Assembly (NCBI GenBank): GCA_013349325.1
Contig: DUZX01000019.1
Coordinates: 1-64,000 of the forward strand
Source: Desulfuromonadales bacterium
GTDB lineage: Bacteria > Desulfobacterota > Desulfuromonadia > Geobacterales > Pseudopelobacteraceae
Length of the DNA: 64,000 nucleotides
Direction: 5' to 3'
Each line of letters starts with the position of its first letter. Within the stretch, counting starts at the first letter, position 1. The notes below the pieces were generated by a model. It worked only from the letters and a program-made list of their open reading frames with translations, had not been told where the DNA came from and ran no database searches. The position numbers and the translations under genes were made by a program. Positions 33,753 to 43,897 of this stretch are shown here, in pieces.

Positions 33753-36635
33753 ATGGCGCTACTGAATGTGACGGGAGGCATCCTGCGCGATCCCAGATCC
33801 CACATGTACTCTTTTCTGCTGATCTGCATTACTATGCTGGTCTCTCTGTCCTCCGTCGGTCCGGTGGCGGCTGCTCCCGTTCCGCATATACTCGTCCTCA
33901 ATTCATACAACACCGGCTACGACTGGTCGGAACATGAACTGGAGGGGCTTCGCAAAGGCCTTTCAGCATCTTTTCCGCGTGTTGAACTGCTCCTTGAGCA
34001 TCTTGATACCAAAAAATTCCCTGCCAAAAAACATTTTTCCCGTCTGGCCGACCTGCTGGAAGCCAAGTATGCAGGGCGGCATCTGGATGTCATCATTGCT
34101 CTGGATAACGCGGCGCTGGAATTCGCCCTGACCTACCGGCAGAGATTTTCTCCCGGTACACCACTGGTGTTCTGCGGTATCAATGATTTCGTTCCGACCA
34201 TGATTGCCGGGCAGTCCGGCGTCACCGGCGTAGCGGAATTTCATGATTTTGCCGGTACGCTGGAATTGGCGCTGCGCCTGCATCCGGCGGTGCGCGACGT
34301 GGTCGTGATTCATGATTTCACTGATACCGGTCTTGCCATTAGGAGTGAATTACAAAAGACCGCACCGCTCTTTCCCGCCATCAGGCTCCATTTTATGGAA
34401 GAAATGCCGCTGGAAGAGACGGTGCAAAAGCTGAAGGCAATTACACCCTATCATCTAGTGTTGATGCTTTCCTATACCGTTGAAAAAGGTGGCCGAACGT
34501 TCACGCATTCTGAAGCGGCCCGACTGGTCAGCAGCGCCAGCCCGGTTCCGGTCTACTCCGTTTATCTGGAACAACTGGGAGCCGGGGTTGTCGGTGGACG
34601 TATGATGGCGGGGCAGATGCAGGGGCAGAAAGCAGCCGAACTGGCGGTGAAAATTATCGCGGGTGAATCTCCGGAGCGTTTGCCGATCATAACAGATCAT
34701 CTTTCTGACCCGATGTTCGATTACCGTGTCCTTAAAAAATTTGCTATTTCTCCCTCCGGGCTGCCGAGTGATGCGGTTGTTATCAACAAGCCGCCTGCAA
34801 CTCTGGCAATCAGCAAGACAGCTTTCTGGATGGCGGGACTTTTTACGGGCAGTACAACGGTCGGGTTGATTCTGTTGACCCTGAATATTCGCAAACGGAA
34901 ACGGCTTGAGGAGCTGCTGCGCCTCAAAATTGATCAGTATCAGGAGTCACAGGAAGAGTTGCTGGCAACGGAAGAGATGCTGCGGGCGCAGGTCGATGAA
35001 TACCTGCTGAGTCAGGATGGTCTGCTGGCCACGGAGGAGATGCTGCGCTCTCAGATAGACGAATACCAGCGCACCCACGACCAGCTGCTTGCTACCAAGG
35101 AGATGCTGCGGCTGCAGCTGGAAGCGGTTGAATCAAGCTCTCAGAAATTCAAAGCGGTTTTCGAGAGCTCCCCGATAACGGTGGCCCTGACGTCTCTGCC
35201 GGATGGAACCTTCACCGAGGTCAACCAGGCGTTTATCGATATGTTCGGATATTCGCGCGAGGAAGCGCTTGGTAAAACCACGCTGGAGCTGGGGATCTGG
35301 CAGCATGAAGCTGATCGGTCACGATACCTGCACATCCTGCGTGAGCATGGTCACGTACACAACTTTGAAGTGGATATGTGTCGCAAAGGTGGTGGCCAGT
35401 TTACGGTTCTTTTCTCTGGCGTCTGTCTGGAAATGGCTGGTCAATCAAGCGTCCTGAGCGCGGTGATGGATATCACCGAGCAGAAACGGCTCCAGGCCCA
35501 GCTGCATCAGGCGCACAAGATGGATGTTATCGGCCAGCTGGCCGGGGGCATTGCCCATGATTTTAATAATATGCTGGCCGGAATCATGGCCGCTGCCGAG
35601 CTTTTGCAACGCCGCCTGGCGGGAGATGCCAGGAACCAGAAACTGGCAGCTACCATCGTCGATGCCGCTACCCGCTCTGCCGAACTTACCCGTGATCTGT
35701 TGACCTTCTCCCGCAAAGGTAAAATTGCCGTACAGCCGGTACATTTGAATGAAACGATTACGTCGGTTGTAGCTCTTCTGGAGCGTACCATCGACAAGCA
35801 GATCCGCATTCGAACTCGCCTGGGGGCGCTTGATCCGGTTGTTCTGGGTGATGCCACCCAGCTACAGAACGCGCTGCTCAATCTGGGGGTTAACGCCCGT
35901 GACGCTATGCCGCGCGGGGGTACCTTGACAATCGCAACATCTGTGATCATGCGTCACGGCTCTGGAAGCCCACAGTCGGGATCAACTCTGGCCGCAGGCA
36001 CATATCTGCAGATTACGGTGTCAGACACCGGCGTCGGCATGACTCCGCAGGTAATGGAACATATCTTCGAACCTTTTTTCAGTACCAAGGAGACCGGAAA
36101 GGGTACCGGTCTGGGATTGGCAGCTGTCTATGGCACGGTCAGAAATCTGGACGGAAAAATCACGGTGCAGAGCGAGCCGGGGCTGGGCTCAAACTTTACG
36201 CTCTATCTCCCGCTGGCGGCAGAAGCGGTTGATTTTCAGGTGGCACCAGTGGAAGCCGTTACCGGCAGCGGCGGCATCCTGCTGGTCGATGATGAGGAGA
36301 TTTTGCGTGAGGTTGGGCGTGATATGCTCGAAGACCTCGGTTATACGGTGTTTCTCGCACAAAACGGGGTAGAGGCGCTTGAGGTTTATGAGGAGCACCG
36401 GGATAAGATTGCGCTGGTCATGCTCGACATGATCATGCCGAAAATGGGTGGCAAAGAAACCTGCCAGCGTCTGCATCAGAAAAATCCCGGCATCAAAATT
36501 CTTTTCTGCTCCGGTTTTCATCGTGAGGGGACTGAAGCTGAGCTGCGGGAGCTGGGCGCAATGGGGTTTATTCATAAACCCTACAGTCGCAGTGAACTGA
36601 GCCGGGCCGTGGCAGATTCTCTGACATGCTCGTAA
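33753..36635 (+). CDS. Hybrid histidine kinase with an ABC substrate-binding-like sensor domain
   Basis: 960 residues. A signal or anchor helix (about 18-42, MYSFLLICITMLVSL) is followed by a periplasmic domain (about 45-330) of the ABC sub-bind type, starting HILVLNSYNTGYDWSEHELEGL. A second helix lies near 355-378. A coiled coil (about 385-460) has repeats of the form LLATEEMLRxQxDEY. Then come PAS (about 465-590), HisKA with the H-box GGIAHDFNN (His near 601), HATPase with [18 protein letters not shown], and a C-terminal receiver (acceptor Asp near 890 in MLDMIMP). It senses an extracytoplasmic small molecule and phosphorylates itself. The start is uncertain: ATG 33753 or ATG 33804. The kinase at 43894 shares the coiled coil, PAS, HK and REC parts but has a different sensor. 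Confidence 0.9.
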   Translation: MALLNVTGGILRDPRSHMYSFLLICITMLVSLSSVGPVAAAPVPHILVLNSYNTGYDWSEHELEGLRKGLSASFPRVELLLEHLDTKKFPAKKHFSRLADLLEAKYAGRHLDVIIALDNAALEFALTYRQRFSPGTPLVFCGINDFVPTMIAGQSGVTGVAEFHDFAGTLELALRLHPAVRDVVVIHDFTDTGLAIRSELQKTAPLFPAIRLHFMEEMPLEETVQKLKAITPYHLVLMLSYTVEKGGRTFTHSEAARLVSSASPVPVYSVYLEQLGAGVVGGRMMAGQMQGQKAAELAVKIIAGESPERLPIITDHLSDPMFDYRVLKKFAISPSGLPSDAVVINKPPATLAISKTAFWMAGLFTGSTTVGLILLTLNIRKRKRLEELLRLKIDQYQESQEELLATEEMLRAQVDEYLLSQDGLLATEEMLRSQIDEYQRTHDQLLATKEMLRLQLEAVESSSQKFKAVFESSPITVALTSLPDGTFTEVNQAFIDMFGYSREEALGKTTLELGIWQHEADRSRYLHILREHGHVHNFEVDMCRKGGGQFTVLFSGVCLEMAGQSSVLSAVMDITEQKRLQAQLHQAHKMDVIGQLAGGIAHDFNNMLAGIMAAAELLQRRLAGDARNQKLAATIVDAATRSAELTRDLLTFSRKGKIAVQPVHLNETITSVVALLERTIDKQIRIRTRLGALDPVVLGDATQLQNALLNLGVNARDAMPRGGTLTIATSVIMRHGSGSPQSGSTLAAGTYLQITVSDTGVGMTPQVMEHIFEPFFSTKETGKGTGLGLAAVYGTVRNLDGKITVQSEPGLGSNFTLYLPLAAEAVDFQVAPVEAVTGSGGILLVDDEEILREVGRDMLEDLGYTVFLAQNGVEALEVYEEHRDKIALVMLDMIMPKMGGKETCQRLHQKNPGIKILFCSGFHREGTEAELRELGAMGFIHKPYSRSELSRAVADSLTCS

Positions 36636-36663
36636 CCGTGACAGGCTGGTACTGCGGAGAAAT

Positions 36664-37944
36664 ATGATGAACTTTCAAGCTGAAACCAGGTGCATAGGTG
36701 AATCGAACTATGGCGGGCTTGTTGAAGACGTGCGTGATATCAGCGAGTTAAAGCTGGCTACCGAGCGGCTGGAACAGTTCAAGATGTCGCTCTCCGCTAT
36801 TCTTGATACGCTCCCTTCAATTATCGCCACTGTTGATCGTGATGGTCGTATCGAACTTGTTAACCGGCGTTTTGAACTGCTGAGCGGTGTTGTTGCCCGG
36901 GATGCGTATGGAATGCAGGTAGAGACGCTGCTTCCGCAGTTCAAGGATCAACTGCATCATGTGAAAGAGGTAATTGATCACAAGGTGCCGGTAACGCATG
37001 AACTGATTCTGCATCGTACTGTCGCAACCAGCCGCTACTATTCGCTGCATATGTATCCGCTGATCTCTGAAAATTCCTCTATGGCGGTCATCCGTATCGA
37101 GGACATCAGCGAACACGTCCGCATCGAAGAGATCATGGCCCAGACCGAAAAGATGTCGATGGTGGGGGGGCTGGCGGCCGGTATGGCACATGAGATCAAT
37201 AACCCGCTGGGCGCGATCATGCAGAACGCCCAGAATATAGAGCGCCGGGTTTCTCCTGATATCCCTGCCAATCATGTTGTCGCTGCAGAAGTCGGCGTCA
37301 GTCTGGAACTAGTGCGGGCCTACCTCGATAAGCGCGGAATCTTCGATTTTATCGGCCATATCCGTACAGCCGGTATGCGGGCAGCCACGATCATCACCGA
37401 CATGCTGCATTTCAGCAGGCGCGGTGAGGCCCGCTTTGAAAAGGTTGATCTGGCATCGGTGCTGGATGAAGTTCTGAAGCTGGCTGCCAGCGACTACGAT
37501 ATGAAAAAACTGTATAACTTCAAAAATATCCGGTTGGTACGCGAATATGCCGCTGATCTGCCGTCGGTCAGTATGATCGTTTCGGAAGTGGAGCAGGTGC
37601 TGCTGAATATCCTTAAAAATGCGGCGCAGGCCATGGCTGGCTCCGGTCAAACGGAAGCTCCGCATATTTTATTGCAGACCACGCTGCGTGAGGGTATGGC
37701 GGTGATCCGGATCGTGGATAACGGCCCCGGCATGGACGAAGTCACCCGCGTGCGGATTTTTGAGCCGTTTTTTTCAACCAAGCCGGTCGGGATCGGTACC
37801 GGTCTTGGGTTGTCGGTCGCCTACGCGATAATCACCAAAGGGCACCATGGCTCGATCGAGGTCCAGTCTCAACCGGGTAACGGTTGCTGTATTTCGGTCA
37901 TGCTGCCGGCGACGAGTCTGGATGTGCGGGGAGGGGTGTCATGA
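36664..37944 (+). CDS. Cytoplasmic PAS histidine kinase, apparently shortened at the N-terminus
   Basis: 426 residues, no membrane helix. Residues 19-32 (GGLVEDVRDISELK) look like the tail end of a PAS/PAC domain whose beginning is absent. One full PAS follows (about 45-155), then an H-box GLAAGMAHEINNPLG (His near 176), N-box LLNILKNAAQAM and GTGLGLSVAYAI. The sequence between H-box and N-box has an insert around residues 190-230. GGAG lies 5 nt before the ATG. Its stop overlaps the next receiver gene by 4 nt, which is the probable phospho-partner. The gene follows the hybrid kinase by 28 nt. Confidence 0.87.
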   Translation: MMNFQAETRCIGESNYGGLVEDVRDISELKLATERLEQFKMSLSAILDTLPSIIATVDRDGRIELVNRRFELLSGVVARDAYGMQVETLLPQFKDQLHHVKEVIDHKVPVTHELILHRTVATSRYYSLHMYPLISENSSMAVIRIEDISEHVRIEEIMAQTEKMSMVGGLAAGMAHEINNPLGAIMQNAQNIERRVSPDIPANHVVAAEVGVSLELVRAYLDKRGIFDFIGHIRTAGMRAATIITDMLHFSRRGEARFEKVDLASVLDEVLKLAASDYDMKKLYNFKNIRLVREYAADLPSVSMIVSEVEQVLLNILKNAAQAMAGSGQTEAPHILLQTTLREGMAVIRIVDNGPGMDEVTRVRIFEPFFSTKPVGIGTGLGLSVAYAIITKGHHGSIEVQSQPGNGCCISVMLPATSLDVRGGVS

Positions 37945-38336
37945 GTGGGAACGCTGACATCAGCGTCGTACTGGTCGATGATAACGACATTGTCCGCGAG
38001 TGTGTCGGGGCCTATCTTGAGGATGAAGGCTTTACGGTATTCTATGCGGTTGACGGCGAAGAGGCCTTGGAGCTGGTCGCTCAGCAGCTTCCGACGACGT
38101 GTATCTCCGATCTGCGTCTGCCCGGCATGAGCGGTGAGGCGTTTATTGAGCAGGCTTTCGGCATCTCGCCGGTAACCGCGTACCTGCTGCATACCGGCTC
38201 CGACTACTTACTCTCGGATACACTCCGCTCGCTTGGCATGACGCCGGAGGATGTTTTCTTTAAACCGATCCATGAATTGGCCACACTGACCGACAGAATC
38301 CGAGCCAGAGCGCTTCGCAGGGGGGCAACCGTATGA
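37941..38336 (+). CDS. Single-domain response regulator
   Basis: 131 residues, receiver only. Acidic residues Asp13-Asp14, acceptor Asp57 (CISDLRLPGMSG) and Lys in VFFKPI are present. The segment AYLLHTGSDYLLSD stands where the conserved Thr/Ser strand should be. The start overlaps the kinase stop (ATGA) and GAGGGG precedes it. The stop overlaps the GGDEF-EAL gene start (ATGA). The three genes are therefore coupled, suggesting a line from the PAS kinase through this receiver, with the next receiver as an alternative output. Confidence 0.88.
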   Translation: MSGNADISVVLVDDNDIVRECVGAYLEDEGFTVFYAVDGEEALELVAQQLPTTCISDLRLPGMSGEAFIEQAFGISPVTAYLLHTGSDYLLSDTLRSLGMTPEDVFFKPIHELATLTDRIRARALRRGATV

Positions 38337-40450
38337 GCGTCAACGTCAGCCCTCCGGTGCTTTTAACGATTGATGATGAAGAGGCGGTGCGCAGCAGTAT
38401 CGCGGCTTTCTTCGAAGACTGCGGATATATCGTGCTTCAGGCCTGTGATGGTCACGAGGGCATTGACATGCTGACGAATATGCGCCCGGATGTCATCATA
38501 ACCGATCTGCGCATGCCGAATGTTGATGGACTGGAAGTGGTTACCTCCGTCACCAGCCTTGATGACAATCTGCCGATTGTCGTGCTTTCCGGTACCGGTA
38601 TGTTGACGGACGCCTTGCAGGCTTTACGCTGCGGGGCCTGGGATTATCTGCCGAAACCGCTGGCCGATCTGGCCGAACTGGAGTTTGTCGTTAACCGTTG
38701 CCGGGAACGCGCCCGTCTTGTCAGTGAAAACCGTGCCTATCATGAAAATCTGGAACTGCTGGTCAAGCAGCGGACGGCTGAATTACGCACTCTGTGTATC
38801 GCCGTCGAACAGAGCGCCAATAGTGTCGTTATTACCGATGTCAACGGCACCATCGAGTATGTCAATCCCAAATTCACGGAAGTATCCGGCTACAGCAGTG
38901 AAGAGGCGATCGGGCGGAATCCGCGTATACTCAGGTCCGACAAACAGCTGGACAGCTATTATAAAGAAATGTGGCAAACTATAAGCTCCGGCCGGGAGTG
39001 GCAGGGTGAATTCTGCAATAAAACCAAGGATGGCCGTCAGTACTGGGAGCTCTGCAGTATTGCTCCGATCAAGGACGAGCACGGCTCGATTACCCATTAT
39101 GTTGCCAACAAGGAAGATATCACCGCTCGCAAGCGTCACGAAGATCAGCTCTATTATCAGGCCAATTTTGATCAGTTGACCGGACTTCCCAATCGTTACT
39201 ATTTCCAAAAATACCTGGAACTACAGCTAGAGTTGGTCGATCATGACACCCAGTTCCTGACTTTGATGGTGCTGGATATCGACAACCTGAAGGCGGTTAA
39301 CGATACCTTCGGGCATGACTTCGGTGATCTGCTGCTCAAAGAGATCGCGCATCGCATGGAGCTGGCCTGTGGGCTCAATACCGTCGTGTCTCGATTTGTG
39401 GGGGACGAGTTCACCGTTGTGCCGCCGCTGTCGAGAGAGGCTGATAGTGCCCTGTTTCAGGCGGAGCGTATCCGCAGCGCCTTGAACGATGTGTTCATGA
39501 TTAAGGGCACCGAAATCACCACCTCTGCCTGTATCGGCGTGGCCATCTACCCCGAAGATGGGGAGTGCGTCGAGAGCATGCTCAAAAATGCTGAGGCGGC
39601 CATGTATCAAGCCAAACGGGACGGCAAAAATGCGGTTGTCTTGTACACTCGCGAGTTGAACAGCCAGCTGGAACAGCGATTTCTGTGGGATGCCCGACTG
39701 CGCAAGGCGCTGGAGCGTGATGAGTTCACGCTCCAGTATCAGCCGCAAGTAGATCAGTGCTCACGGTCAATCGTCGGTGTCGAGGCGCTGTTACGATGGA
39801 CACCGGCTGGCGAAAGCCCGGTTACACCGACGCAGTTTATTCCGATTCTGGAGGAAAACGGGCTGATTGTACCGGTCGGTGAATGGGTGCTGCAGGAAGC
39901 GTGTCGGCAGGCGGTTGCCTGGCGGCAGGCCGGACTGCCCGCCATGCGAATATCGGTCAATATCTCCGCTCTGCAGTTCATGCGCAGCGATCTGGAACTT
40001 ACCGTGCGGCGGGTTCTGGAACAGAGCGGACTTGAGCCTGTCTGCCTCTGTCTGGAACTGACCGAAAGTGTGATCATGACCGACAGTGATCCTACGCTGA
40101 AGAAACTGGCCGATTTGAAGGAGATCGGCGTCACGCTCTCACTGGATGATTTCGGTACCGGCTATTCATCGCTGGCTTATTTGGGGCGTTTGCCGATCAA
40201 TGAGCTCAAAATCGATATATCGTTTGTACGGCGGATGCTCTCCACACCTAATGATGCGGCCGTGGTCAACACGATTATCGCCATGGGGCATGGACTCGGT
40301 GTGGAACTGGTGGCGGAAGGGGTGGAAACCGAAGAACAGCTGCAGTATCTGCTGGAGCGTGGCTGTCCCGTCATTCAGGGGTATTATTTCAGCCCGCCAC
40401 TGACAGCGGAACGATTTGTTGCATTTTGCGGCGTGAACGCGAAGGTATGA
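38333..40450 (+). CDS. REC-PAS-GGDEF-EAL protein, probable c-di-GMP phosphodiesterase
   Basis: 705 residues. Receiver 1-125 (acceptor Asp58, ITDLRMPNVDG), a short coiled coil, PAS about 155-275, GGDEF about 275-445 and EAL about 455-700. The GGDEF site reads RFVGDEF, with Val for the first Gly, so cyclase activity is doubtful. The EAL catalytic set is complete: VEALLRW, VNISALQF, LELTES, LDDFGTGYSSL, ELKID, VAEGVETEEQ and QGYYFSPPL. It should therefore break down c-di-GMP under control of receiver phosphorylation and the PAS signal; the degenerate GGDEF may bind GTP as an allosteric site. It is translationally coupled to the kinase and receiver genes upstream. Confidence 0.9.
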   Translation: MSVNVSPPVLLTIDDEEAVRSSIAAFFEDCGYIVLQACDGHEGIDMLTNMRPDVIITDLRMPNVDGLEVVTSVTSLDDNLPIVVLSGTGMLTDALQALRCGAWDYLPKPLADLAELEFVVNRCRERARLVSENRAYHENLELLVKQRTAELRTLCIAVEQSANSVVITDVNGTIEYVNPKFTEVSGYSSEEAIGRNPRILRSDKQLDSYYKEMWQTISSGREWQGEFCNKTKDGRQYWELCSIAPIKDEHGSITHYVANKEDITARKRHEDQLYYQANFDQLTGLPNRYYFQKYLELQLELVDHDTQFLTLMVLDIDNLKAVNDTFGHDFGDLLLKEIAHRMELACGLNTVVSRFVGDEFTVVPPLSREADSALFQAERIRSALNDVFMIKGTEITTSACIGVAIYPEDGECVESMLKNAEAAMYQAKRDGKNAVVLYTRELNSQLEQRFLWDARLRKALERDEFTLQYQPQVDQCSRSIVGVEALLRWTPAGESPVTPTQFIPILEENGLIVPVGEWVLQEACRQAVAWRQAGLPAMRISVNISALQFMRSDLELTVRRVLEQSGLEPVCLCLELTESVIMTDSDPTLKKLADLKEIGVTLSLDDFGTGYSSLAYLGRLPINELKIDISFVRRMLSTPNDAAVVNTIIAMGHGLGVELVAEGVETEEQLQYLLERGCPVIQGYYFSPPLTAERFVAFCGVNAKV

Positions 40451-40525
40451 TCTTTACCTTTCAACCGGACTCTGTTATTTAATTAACGCTGTTCTATCCG
40501 TCGTATGCCCATTCGGAGCCCGGTT

Positions 40526-43500
40526 ATGTCGCAGGATTATTACCTACGGGTACGCCACCGCTTTATTCTGCTGGTCAGCACGGTGCTGCTGGTCATGTTG
40601 TGCCTGTTCTGGTGGCAGGCTCTGCGTGAACGGGATTTGATCATCGCTGCTGCCGGCAGGAGCGCTGCCAGTTATGCAGCAGCACTGATGGAACATGCCG
40701 ACCGTGTCTTTGTCGAGGTGAATAGTTCACTTGACGAGCTGATAGCCGATATCGTGGCCAATGGCGGTATTGCGGCGCCCAGATCACCGCGCTTCCATCG
40801 GATCATTCGGAACCGAATCAGCAGCGAACTGCAGTACAGCTCAATTTATGTCCTCGACCGGGCCGGCAACCTGACTGCCCACTCCCATGAATTTCCACAC
40901 GCTGTTAGAAATCTTTCCGACCGCTCCTCTTTCAGGTATCACCGCGACACACCCGCCTCCGGCCTCTTTATTTCAGCACCTCACACGAGCAACATTACCA
41001 ACAGTACCCATTTCAGTCTTTCCCGGGCGCTTCGCGCTGCTGATGGAAGTTTTGACGGCGTGATCTCGCTGACGGTAGAAAGCTCGTATTTTGAAAACTT
41101 CCATCGCAGCGTCGATGTCGGTTCTTCAGGGCGTATCACCCTGGCCACAGTTGGCGGCGATATTCTTACGTTGGTGCCCACTCCTCCCGAACCGTATGTA
41201 AAGGATATCAAAGGCTCCATCCTCTTTTCAACCTGGTTGCCTCAATCGATAGCGGGTGTGCACCATATCCGCTCCCCTTATACCGGCGATGAACGGATCA
41301 TCGCCTACAACAAACTGCACCGTTTTCCGGTGGTGGCGATTGTCTCCTACAGCCGTGCGGATGTACTTGCCGCTTGGAGAACGGGGCTCTGGAAGCAGGG
41401 TGTCATTGCCCTGGTTCTGGCGCTGCTGGCACTCTTTGTCTCTGTAAAATTTCTGCGCCAGTTGCACGAGATCGCGCGGGTAAACCAGAGGCTTCACGCT
41501 CAGCAATCCGAGCTGCAATTCAACTCGCAACTGCTGGAAATTGCCTCAGACGCTGTGCTGCTGCAGGATGAACAGGGCGCCCTGATCTATTTTAACCAGG
41601 CGCTGCCGGACATGACCGGCTATACACAGGAGGAAATCTGCCGGCATGGGCTCGCGGGTATTGAACCGCCGGACTATGCCGACCGGCTGTTTTCTGCAAC
41701 CCGCTTGCTGCAGCAGTCGGGGGAAGCGTTCTACGAGTCGGCCTATCAGCGGAAGTCGGGCAGTTACCTGCCGATCGAGGTGCATGCCCGTGTTCTGGAG
41801 TTGGATGGCTGCCGGCGGATTCTGAGTACGGTGCGCGATATCTCGCTGCATAAAGAGCTGGAATACAAGCTGGAATCGGTGGCCATGGAATGGCGGACCA
41901 CCTTTGATGCCTTTGATGATGCGGTCTGGCTGCTGGATATGAACCGGCTCATCCTGCGCGCCAATAATGCGTCGCAGAAGATCTTCAAGTGCGCACCGTA
42001 CGAGATCGTTGGCAAACACTGCTGTCAGGTCACCTACGGAACGATCATGCCGCGCATCGATTGTCCTTTTGAACGGATGCAGCGCAGCAGAAGTCGAGCG
42101 TCCGTGCAGCTGGAGATTGAGGGGAAATGGTTTGAAATTGCCGTCGATCCTGTGTTTGACTCCGGCGGTGAAATTGTTCGCGCGGTGTATATCGTCAAGG
42201 ATATCGATGAACTGAAGCGTGCCGAACAGCGTGAACGGGTGAGGTCCACCATCCTGGAACGCATCGCCATCGCCGAGCCGCTGCCGGCTCTGCTGGCCGG
42301 TATTGTCGGGGTCATCGAGCAGGAAAGCCCGGGTGCACTCTGCTCGATTCTGCTGGTTGATGAGGATGGTGCCCGCCTGACCAACGGGGTTGCTCCGAGT
42401 CTGCCGGATGCCTTTAATCAGGCTGTTGACGGGATACAGCTTGTCGATGGAGCCGGGTCGTGCGATACGGCGGCGTTTCGGCGGGAACGGGTGGTTGTGG
42501 AGGATCTTGCAAGCCATCCCTTCTGGAAAGATTTTGTGCCGGCCCGTGAAGCGGATTTGCGCTCATGCTGGTCGGAGCCGATTTTTTCCTCTGCCGGCCA
42601 GCTACAGGGCATTTTTGCGTTGTATCGCCGTACTACCGGTGTTCCTGCTGAAAACGAGCTCCGCCTGATACAGCAGGCGGTTACTCTTGTTGCGATAGCG
42701 GTTGAGCGGAGCCGCAGTCGGACCGAGCGGGCCGAGCTGCAGCTACAGCTGCTTCACGCGCAGAAGATGGAGGCGATCGGACACCTGGCCGGTGGCATCG
42801 CCCATGATTTCAACAACCTGCTGACGCCGATTCTGATCTATGCCGACATGCTGAAACGGGTGCTGCCGGAAGATGCCACGTTCCAGTCACGTGTTGACGG
42901 CATTATAAAAGCATCCGGTAAAGCCCGTGATCTGACGCAGCAGCTGCTCAGTTTCGGTCGCAAGCAGGTCATGCAGATGCAGCCGGTTGATCTGAATGAA
43001 GTCATCACCTCATTTCACACCATGATCAGCCGCACGTTGCGCGAAACGATCACGCTTGAACTGGCGCTGGCGCCGCACCCGCTGCTGATTAATGCGGATC
43101 GTTCCAAACTTGAACAGGTTCTGCTGAATCTTACCATCAACGCCCAGGATGCCATCGCGGTCAACGGCACTATTACGATTGAAACCGGTCATGTCACGAT
43201 TGATGAAGAATCTGCCGGTCAGCATCCCGGTATGAAGCCGGGACACTCGGTGCTGCTGTCGTTTCGTGACACTGGCTGTGGTATGTCGGATGAGACGATC
43301 CGGCATATTTTCGAACCTTTTTTCAGCACCAAGGAGGTCGGACACGGTACCGGTCTTGGGCTGGCCAACGTCTATGGCATTGTGAAACAGCATAACGGTT
43401 TCATAATGGCTTCCAGCTGTGAAGGTCACGGCAGCACGTTTTCCCTCTATCTGCCCGCCACAAATGAGCCGCCGCAGGTTGTCAGGGCGGAGGTGGACGC

Positions 43501-43897
43501 AGCTGCGACGCTGCATTCCGGCAGCGCCACCATACTGATCGTGGAAGATAACGAAACGGTGCGGATTATGACCAACGAACTGCTGCAGGGGTTCGGCTTT
43601 CGGGTCTACAGCGCCGAGCACCCCGAGCGAGCCCTGCAGATGCTGAAAAACATTCCGGAAAAAATTGACCTGGTGATAACCGATGTTGTCATGCCCGGTA
43701 TGAATGGTCAGCAGCTTTTTGAACAGATCAGGCATGATTATCCAGAGATTGATACGGTTCTGTATATCTCCGGCTATACCAACAACGCTTTTGATCAGAA
43801 CAGTGCTGCTGCTGACGGGAAACACTTCCTGCAAAAACCGTTTACCGTGAACGGCCTGATGGCAAAGATTAACGAACTATTACATCAGATGTCATGA
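40526..43897 (+). CDS. Hybrid histidine kinase with dCache-like sensor, two PAS and a GAF domain
   Basis: 1123 residues. A first helix (about 13-30, [18 protein letters not shown]) and second helix (about 290-312) enclose a periplasmic region that looks like a dCache sensor ([41 protein letters not shown]). PAS domains lie at about 340-450 and 455-570, a GAF-like domain at about 575-735, HisKA with [13 protein letters not shown] (His near 759), HATPase with [18 protein letters not shown], and a receiver from about 1008 (acceptor Asp near 1051, [11 protein letters not shown]). The start at 40526 has GGAG 7 nt upstream; the ATG at 40505 is less likely. The stop overlaps the next kinase start by 4 nt. 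Confidence 0.9.
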   Translation: MSQDYYLRVRHRFILLVSTVLLVMLCLFWWQALRERDLIIAAAGRSAASYAAALMEHADRVFVEVNSSLDELIADIVANGGIAAPRSPRFHRIIRNRISSELQYSSIYVLDRAGNLTAHSHEFPHAVRNLSDRSSFRYHRDTPASGLFISAPHTSNITNSTHFSLSRALRAADGSFDGVISLTVESSYFENFHRSVDVGSSGRITLATVGGDILTLVPTPPEPYVKDIKGSILFSTWLPQSIAGVHHIRSPYTGDERIIAYNKLHRFPVVAIVSYSRADVLAAWRTGLWKQGVIALVLALLALFVSVKFLRQLHEIARVNQRLHAQQSELQFNSQLLEIASDAVLLQDEQGALIYFNQALPDMTGYTQEEICRHGLAGIEPPDYADRLFSATRLLQQSGEAFYESAYQRKSGSYLPIEVHARVLELDGCRRILSTVRDISLHKELEYKLESVAMEWRTTFDAFDDAVWLLDMNRLILRANNASQKIFKCAPYEIVGKHCCQVTYGTIMPRIDCPFERMQRSRSRASVQLEIEGKWFEIAVDPVFDSGGEIVRAVYIVKDIDELKRAEQRERVRSTILERIAIAEPLPALLAGIVGVIEQESPGALCSILLVDEDGARLTNGVAPSLPDAFNQAVDGIQLVDGAGSCDTAAFRRERVVVEDLASHPFWKDFVPAREADLRSCWSEPIFSSAGQLQGIFALYRRTTGVPAENELRLIQQAVTLVAIAVERSRSRTERAELQLQLLHAQKMEAIGHLAGGIAHDFNNLLTPILIYADMLKRVLPEDATFQSRVDGIIKASGKARDLTQQLLSFGRKQVMQMQPVDLNEVITSFHTMISRTLRETITLELALAPHPLLINADRSKLEQVLLNLTINAQDAIAVNGTITIETGHVTIDEESAGQHPGMKPGHSVLLSFRDTGCGMSDETIRHIFEPFFSTKEVGHGTGLGLANVYGIVKQHNGFIMASSCEGHGSTFSLYLPATNEPPQVVRAEVDAAATLHSGSATILIVEDNETVRIMTNELLQGFGFRVYSAEHPERALQMLKNIPEKIDLVITDVVMPGMNGQQLFEQIRHDYPEIDTVLYISGYTNNAFDQNSAAADGKHFLQKPFTVNGLMAKINELLHQMS

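Noticed and set aside
41546-42517. A 323-codon minus-strand frame opposite the large hybrid kinase
   Set aside because: It is the shadow of the PAS and GAF region of the kinase at 40526; composition is antisense-like and no motif is present.
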